Source: Rhinopomastus cyanomelas (lineage: Eukaryota; Chordata; Aves; Bucerotiformes; Rhinopomastidae). Taken from it: a stretch of 64,000 bases of DNA. Location: positions 806,001-870,000 of the forward strand of contig VXBP01003486.1 in the NCBI GenBank assembly GCA_013400115.1. The letters run 5' to 3'. The notes beneath the pieces were generated by a model. The model did not search any database. It had not been told where the DNA came from and was given only the letters and a program-made list of their open reading frames with translations. The translations under genes were made by a program, and so were the position numbers. Of this stretch, positions 15,201 to 24,200 are shown piece after piece; within the stretch, counting starts at the first letter, position 1, and the number at the start of each line of letters is the position of its first letter.

Positions 15201-18200
15201 TAGGGCCTGTTGCAATATAACATGGGGTGATGGTTTTCAACTAAAAGAGTGGAGATTCAGACTAGATATAAGAAATACATTTTTCACAATGAGCATGGTG
15301 AAACACTGGCACACACTGACCAGAGAACAGGTTGCCCACCATCCCTGGAAACACTTCTGGTCAGGCTGGATGTGACTCTAAGCAACCTGCTCTAGTGAAA
15401 GATGTTCCTGCTCACTGCAGGGGAGTTGGACTAGATGAGCTTTAATGGATTCTTCCAAGCCACATCATTCTATGATTGGATATAACATCTACCTGCAAAA
15501 TTAGACTTCACAGATGCTTCTGCAAAAAGAACAAATTCTCTTGTGTTTGGGAGATGGCTCTGTACCCACAGGAGCACATACACTAGGTACTGCAGTACTG
15601 CACAACAATTTAGTTGAACACAAGGCCTTCCCTCTAGGCAGATTGACTGAAATGAAATACAGCTAAATGTTATGTGGTTTAACAGACACTACATGGATTT
15701 CTGTGCTAACATTTTCATACCTGAGGCAGCGAAAGTGCAATTAACATCGCTGCGATACAATCTAGACCATCTGCTAAAACAAGCCATCGCTTCAAAAAGT
15801 GCTCTGAAAGTAAGAGAACACCAGACAGACAACACCAAATGTGGACACTCATGAGAGACTCCACACAAGTGTACCCAGACACTCTAGTTAGTCCTGTACA
15901 GGCATCATTAATCCTATCAAAATTTGGCATAAAAATCAAGTACAATGGCAGCATCTTAAAAGTCATGTAGTTCATAGAATCAGAGAATGGCCTGGGTTGG
16001 AAGGGACCTCCAAAGGTCATCTAGTCCAACCCTCGGCTGCAGTAAGCAGGGTCATCCTCAATCAGATCAGGTTGCTCAGAGCCTTGTCCAGCCTCACCTT
16101 GAGTATCTCCAGGGATGTTAGGAACATGATCTAGCATTGGGCTTGATCGAGTACATTGATAACTGGACTTGATGATCTTAAAGGTCTGAAACAATCCAAC
16201 CTAAATGATTCTAAAGACCTGCAGTACTAAAGAGAATGCAAAAGATATGGGTGCACATTTCCTTAAACCACTAAAATCAGTAGTTTTCTTTAAAATGTTT
16301 GCCAAAACAAATATATTCTAGACATTGGCACAAATCAGTGTTTACAAATACTATTAAAGGACACAAAATGCAATCCCTATTCAGTCTCTCAGATCCGAGC
16401 TCAGCAGAGAGGTGGCTTTTCTGAGCATCAGAACATTATAGAAAAGATAATCACTTTACGGACACAGTTACAGATTGTCCCTGCACTGTAGCACAAGCAT
16501 TGCAACAGTCACCTGTGAGAAGTTACAAACACACAGTCCTGCAGAGCAGAACTGGCCATGCAGGCTTCCAGAACAGCATTTCTGAGTCAGGCTACAGCAA
16601 AGGAAGAGGCTGTGGTGCTACTGAGGTACAAAAAGCACAGGTGACATTATCTTTGAGTGTTATTTTTATGAGTAACTGAGGAAGGCACTTGAAGCGCATC
16701 CATGAGACACCACCAGACAATTCACAGCATTAGGATATTGAGGTACTGGAGCTGGTCCAGAGGAGCAACGAGGCTGGGGAAGGGACTAGAGAGAAAGTCT
16801 GATGAGGAGAGGCCGAGGGAGCTGGTGTTATTTAGCCTGGAGAAGAGGAGACTCAGGGAGGACCTTCTCCCTCTCTACAACTCCCTGAAGGGAAGTTGCA
16901 GTCAGGAGGGCGTCAGGCTTTTCTATCAGGCAACCAGCAACAGGACAAGACTGCAGGGCCTGAAGCTGCCAGGGGATTGTTAGGTTGGATGTTAGGAAGC
17001 CCTTCCTCATGGAAAGGGTGATTAGACCACGGAACGGACTGCCCAGGGCAGTGATGGAGTGCCCATCCCTGGAGGTGTTGAACGACAGACTGGCTGTAGC
17101 CTTTAGTGCCCTGGTCTGGCCGATGTGGAGATGTTAAGTCATGGGCTGGGCTTCATGATCTCTGAGGTCTCTTCCAGTCTTAATTATTCTCTGAATCTGT
17201 GATCCAAGTGATGTGTCCTTCATGATACTGTTACATCTATCACCACTGCCTCCTCTCTTCCCTTCGTGACATCTCAGCAACTGACAGGAATACTGATGAT
17301 GGAGAAGCTTATAAATTATTTCTTCCTTTAAATTCAAGTCAAGGATCTTGTATAAATCCCAGACCTCGATGGGATGTATGCACACACTGAAGTGTTCTAA
17401 CTTGTATGCAAACAACCTGGCATGTAATCTGTTCAGGTTTTAAAGACTCTACTAGCAATGTCAAGGTGACCTCTACCCAGCAGTGAGCATAAAGCTGTGT
17501 CAAATCTACAGACATCTCTAATTTTCACTTTCAACACCAAAAGCCTGGATAGATACCTGAAAATGTTCTACTGATGGCATCAAATTATGACAATCAGTTG
17601 AGAAAGAAGGGAGGATGTTTGAAACTGAGCCTGCAGGACAAATGATTTGTGCCAAACTCTTTTGCAGTTTTCACTTGGACATTTCCACACAGTGCACACT
17701 GCCAATCCCAAATCTCCTGGTTTCCCTTACCGAGCATCCCAGGGTGCTGCAGAACTCAACTGAGGAATGAAATGGCACCTGATACCTTACAGTAATCTGT
17801 GCTCTGCTCTGGTTTTAAACAGCACAGAAGAGGCCTAAGATGCACTATGCACTTGGTGCTTGAGACAAAGTGCAAGGAATACAATTTAAAGGAACAGACA
17901 TTAGCTATACATATAGCAAGAGGAAAACACATCAGAGAACAGCGCAAGGATAACAAAGTTGTCATAAGACTACCTGCACAAAGCATTCTGAGCCATAAGG
18001 GAGGGCAGTGCATTCACAACCCCAAAAACCTTCTCCTCTGTGCACAAGATTCTCAGTGAGCAAGAAAGAGAAATACACATTTTTAAATGGCGCAGTAAAC
18101 ACGGCACGTTTTCACACCACTAACAATAAAGGAAGCAGATGTGTGTGGACATGTGAGGGGTTCACAATATCCAGTTCAGCACAAACCAGTCTCCTGAACT

Positions 18201-21200
18201 ATTGACAAAACTTCTGCTGAAACTCTACAACACCTAAAGCTGGGGTGTTGTAGGGCTGGGGGGAATAGTATTGAGCAGAGAAGTCAATATGGTGTTAAAA
18301 AAATAGAATACTGAAGATAACAGAGGATACTTACTTCATTGTTGGCTATTTCACTTGGTGTTGGCCAGCTTGTGATATCACCAAAATCACCAGCCTGTCA
18401 ACAAGACAAACAGTGCCCATTATTGCCTAGATTTAATGCTTTTCAATACATGGAAGTTGTCAGTCATGGCTCAGAGCATCAGACCACCCTTTTGAGAAGA
18501 GCAGTTTTTTAAAGGAAGAAATACAACACAGAAAACACTCTACTTCTGAAAGCAGAGTATGATCAACTGTAGAAACAGCTATTCATTGCTGTTACATCCA
18601 AATCAAGGTTACACCTGAGCTTGTAACTAGTGTAACTGTCCAAAGAACGCCTTCGTGAACAGTAGTGATGCTCTTTCTTTTTCAGCCCTTTCACATTTCA
18701 TTTCAAATTTTCATTTGATCCAATAGATTTTTTAACCAAAAGCATCTTTCCTTACCCCTCATGTGTACACCACTTTAGCATCCCTTCTAATTTTAAACCT
18801 GCCTTCCTCCTTGACTGTTATCTCTCTTCAGAGTTAACCGTGACCACACAACACCTTTAGTTATATCCTCAAAATACCTCACTATCTTTCTATCTTAGTA
18901 ACACCAGCTAATTACCATTCTGGATATTTATAGCCAGAAATAACCACTGTGAAATGATTTAATTTTTCTACCACATTATCATCAGCTCAGTGACAGTTTA
19001 GATTAACTGGGACTCGTAGCACAGTCAGTCCAGGAACTCACAGCAACACGTCCTTCTGGCAAATACAAACCTTGCTGCTCTTCCTTGTCCTGGGTTTCGC
19101 TGCCTTTATAACTGTAGTGGAATTTTGTGTTTCTGAAAAAGAAGAAAAATGTGGTCAGATGAAGAATTAGACTGAGCTTAAAAAGAGAAAGGAGGGTATA
19201 CTCTAACAACTTTACCATACTACACTAGCAGGAGCTTTTGAGGCCTTGGTATCAAGGTCAATCAACACATCCATAAGGTTTTCAGCAGTACCTGATATTG
19301 AATGTAAATAATCTTGAAAACCAGGTGTATGGAACAACCCTGTAACATGATAGTTAAGCATTTGCTCAGCTATAAAGACTCTCTAAACATGTTGGCATTC
19401 TAACCTAAGTAGCAACGACACCCCCCTGCCCCCGAAATACATTAAGTTTTCCTTTTAGAGGCTGCAAGACTGAATTCATTTATGAAATCTTTCATTATGC
19501 AAGCATGAAAAAATACAGAAGCTCTCACAGATCCCTAGTACTTTCCTTTTATAAGCAATTACTCAAAGGCCAAATACAATTTAGCCATATTGTTGACAAT
19601 CAAGCCAAAGTGATAAAAAAATACTTAAGGTGAAAAGGAGAAAACAACAATATAAACCACATTAGGACTAACAAACTTTAACGTCCAACTTTCACAGCTG
19701 GACATGTTTATGATAAATATGAGCACCTGCAACAAAGCTGGCACTCACACATCTTCAGAACCAAGACCTAAACTGTATAATCATGATCTCATCTGACCTC
19801 CTGAGGAGGAGTCCATTGTACTTCTACCAGTATCATCAGACAGGAATTAATATAATGCTTGGAAATAACTCTCTCATATGTAGCAGCATCATTTGGCCTC
19901 ATGGTCTAGGAGCAATAACCCACTTAGTAAATTTAAATAGACTTTTTTCAATGTCTTTTAATAGACCTTCTGTATATTAATTTGTTTTTCTTATATGGTA
20001 CAATTTTCCCCTACTTGTCCTACGTTTGACTTCTTGCATGGGAATTCAGGACAGAAAAAAACCCACTAGTATCAGGTCCTTTTTCTTGGAGACAAAAATT
20101 GAGACAGTGGAAGCTACCTCTAACTTCTGTCAAGCCCTGGTTCTGTTCTGCCAGTGTGTATTTTCCCCATAAAGAAGCGGCCACAACCTTTCCTTGACAT
20201 TTCTTACCCAGTATTTTAGAACAAACAAGCTTGAAACATTCAACACGACTGAAATCACTAGTGGATTATTATTTCATACAGGGATAACATCACCTCAACC
20301 CCTATCTCTTTCACATCCAGTGACTAATCTTCCTTATCGCAGCTTCACACTAGGAACCCCACCCTCGTGCACCCCAGTCACTCTGAAAACCCTCTGTCTG
20401 CTTCCTGGAATACGCTGTGAACGTTAGAGGCATAAACTAATGTCATATTCCACTGTAAATTAGACTAACGCTGCGCTACTCAACTCGCACATCACCAAGA
20501 TGTGAATTCAGCAACTCCTCATCAGGCTGGGACTCTTTGCCACACCATTGACCAGCAGGACTTTTTTCCTCTCCTCAGATCTGCCTTTTAAAACAAAGAA
20601 AAACACACTCCCCAAAACTGCCTCTTTGGTGTTATTCAGCCTCAATTAACTTTAGACCAAGAGCTTTCAGAAACACGCAGTGACTGCGCAATCCTCATTT
20701 TCACTTGTCGTTCGACAAGCAAACTAATTGCCCTTTACAACACAGGACAAACAGCTGAAGAGGTGGAGTAGCAAACAAATTTGTAATTTTCTCCAACAAA
20801 ACTGCTAATTATCTGTAGAGGTAAACTCACCGGCCATCCCATCAGCCTCCCAGTAGTCTGTAAAACATGCAGCTCTCCTGAGCTGTCCAATTACCTTACT
20901 GAAGCCCTTTTTCCATCTCACAGCACTTTTACTTAACCTGCTGCTGAAGGATTGCTGTGCTAGAACTTCTACTCTGTGTGTCACCAGGGCGTAGCACGGG
21001 ATTCAAACAGAAAAGACTCCATGTGGCTGTACTATCTTAGTCATGGGATATTGTTCCAGGAGGCAGGAGAGGCTATCTAAATTGAGTAGAATGAGACCCA
21101 ACTCGTTCTGAGGAATCTCTCTTATCTGCACACAGTAATACAAGACTTGGAAGATGCATTTGCTCACTAAATGAAAAGAAAATCAATGTTAGGCAACACC

Positions 21201-24200
21201 TTGGCTAGCTGCTGATGCCCTTTTTGAACTCAAAAGCTCAAGATATCACTACACTCCAGAATTCCCTGCTTGAAAGCAGCTCCACAGTTTCTTGTGTGGA
21301 GCTATGTTCAAACCCAGCTGTAACTGTTCCTTCCTTTTGTGGGATTCTAGTGTGAAGCTCAAAAGGGAAGATAAAGGGTAAAGAAGGAAAACAAGGAGAG
21401 TGGGAGAATAAAAGCATCAAATCGCTTAAAGGTTTTACCCAGGTTACATTTGTTATACTGCTGTGATCAGGCCTCGAGCCACTGGCCTGGCAAAACTTAC
21501 TCTAGAGTGTGGTTAGAGAAAAGCTCGATGCTCCACGTTACTTCAGTGCTTAGTTTCAGCAACATATAAAAGTGCTGAACACCTAAAAACAGCATCTTTA
21601 ATGCACTGCTCCAGCAGAACCCAACAAGCCCTTGCAAATAAACTATGTCACTCACTGCTACTTCCTACCCAACTGTATTTAAATGGTTTATTCAGTCAAA
21701 TGCTACAAGGGAACCTGATCAGTGACAGCATGCCCTGTTCCTCAAAGAATTCAGTTATCTTCAGTTACTTGCTGGGTTTCAGCCCAGATTTGAAGGGGGC
21801 TACAATCAAAATCAAGGATGAAGAAGTTTCATTGCCAAAGATTATCTTTCAGTCGCTGAACTCTATCCAGTGAAGAATTTACTTCTGAATTACGACTTAT
21901 GGTTCTTCCACATCCTAACACAAGATGCTTCCTGCAGAAAGACACAGATGAGCAACCATGCCAAATACAGTCCATCAAGATAAATGGTATGACTGTTCTG
22001 AGAAATGAAAGATGAATTTGAGAGCCACTAAACAGCAGCAATCCTCTGGAACAAAGGCAACAGAAAAGGAAAAGCAGACTGGACGCTGTGCAGAGATAAA
22101 AGAAGCAAAGTTTGTACAAAAAGATGTACTAAAGCACCATCGATTACAGGACAAACTATGTTTTCAAAGTTCTGAAGAACAGATGGCTGGGAGCTCTGCA
22201 AATAACTAGGCATGAATTGTTTCTGACAGCAGAGGACGTATGATAGCACCCATTTCTTCTGAATGCAAACTCCATTAATAAAAGGTAAAACACAAGATAG
22301 CTTGATACAAACACAGTTTATGCCTTAAAGATTTCTAGATAATATTCTATTTATTTTCACTTGGATAGCATGAGTATTGTCTTCAGTGAAGGGACAAAAG
22401 CGCTTCAGGAGGCAGCTGAAATCACCCATCAGCACAGTTACTCACAACTTCAGTGGAACACGCTCCATGTGTACCACAATTTCATTTCCAACGCTCAGTT
22501 TTGAACTTCACGGTATAGTCCACTTCTAAACAACACGGGCCATGCTGAAAGCTGTGGTTTTAACACATCAGTGTAAAAGACTCTAAGGAAACAAAAGAAT
22601 CTCCTGGAGTGTCTCATCATTTACACCTAGAGCACAGACTGACATCCAAGACTTTGAGAACTAAAATAGCAGTAACTACATTAACATCCTTTCCTACAAT
22701 AGCTCCAGCATTTCAGAGCTAAACTACATTAGATCGACCTTCTCCAAGCTATGTGAACAACAGCTAAGACAACACATTAGAACACCTGTATGCCTCCACA
22801 TTTTTGCATTCAATACCCATCAGTTGTTCAATACAACAAGCAATAGGCAAAAACTTGCACAATACCTGATTAATTAATCACTAGACTATTTATTTTAATG
22901 TCTCATCTCAATTTTTCTTAGCTTCATCATAGCAAGAAGCACAAGGTTGAGCACGGCGGGCCAGTGCTAAGTCTTAAGACTCCAGGCAGCTGGATGCATT
23001 TCTCTCTCATAATGGGCCACCAGTTCAGAAATTAAGCAACACAAAATCCACCAGAAAAAATGTCCTGCGCTGTTTCATGTGACTACAGCAGAGACAGCAG
23101 GTTTGGTTTGGATCCCTTCTGGGGATGGAGTAATTGTCAACATTGCACCTTTTGACAATTCTTAACGTGATTTCTTTAAAGCTGCTATTAAAACACTTGG
23201 TGACTTCCTAAGAACTAACAGTATCTGCCTCAGATACATCAAAACGTTTGATAGCCAGATCGTTTACCAGCCAGGAGCTCCCTATTCTCACTAACAGAGT
23301 ATGTCTTTACTAAACTGCATTTTTTAAGTAGCTGCTAAACAGGCAAAAGCAAATGAAATACAGACTAAAGCAAATTAATTTGTACAATAGCACTACTGCA
23401 AACTGGTTCTGCTACCAAAATATCAGCTGGATAAAAGGTTTCCTTTGATGCTCAGAAGTAAATGCAATGAAGACAGACAAACAGCACAATAAAGACTGAA
23501 ACGGGCAGTTATTGTAATCAGCTACATCACTCAAGCACACTAGGAAACAAACCCACTTCCACCACTCAGGCACCCTGGATATTTTGCTTCACTGAATACC
23601 TTAATAAATAATTTTTTACTAATTAAGGAATTATTAGAGACCCACATCATGCAGCTCACACAAAGGCTACAGAACTCGTCATTCAGATTCCCTTTTGTAG
23701 GCTTACACAAAGGGCAGCTTTTTAGGTTTCATCAAGAAGAACAGTGAGAGAACTCTCAGAATGGAATTATTTCAACAGCTCCATCCTAGGCAAATTATTT
23801 ATATGGAGGAAGGGTATCTGGCTCTTCTGAAGAGTCCAGCTTTGAGGAGGAGCTGAGGAAAGAAAAGGAATATGGGATTAAGGCTGAGTTGTTCCACAGC
23901 TCTCATATGTCCACACTCACCTTGTTGTCCCAATGTAAAAAAAGCTCATCTTGTTACCCTGTAAACAATTATCTGCAAGATTACATAGGACTTCTCCGCA
24001 ACCATTCCTCTCCTCTTACTCACAGAGCTCCAACTCGAGGAACTGAATGAAGATGTAGTGCAATATGTTGGCTGAGTAGTGCAAGGGAAGGCACTGGGAG
24101 GAGGACACACTGGAATTACCTTTCATCATTCAACAGCCCATGCTAAAGCAAACTCCCTGCGTTCCCCATCACTGGGATTAGGCAGAAGCTTATTAATTTT

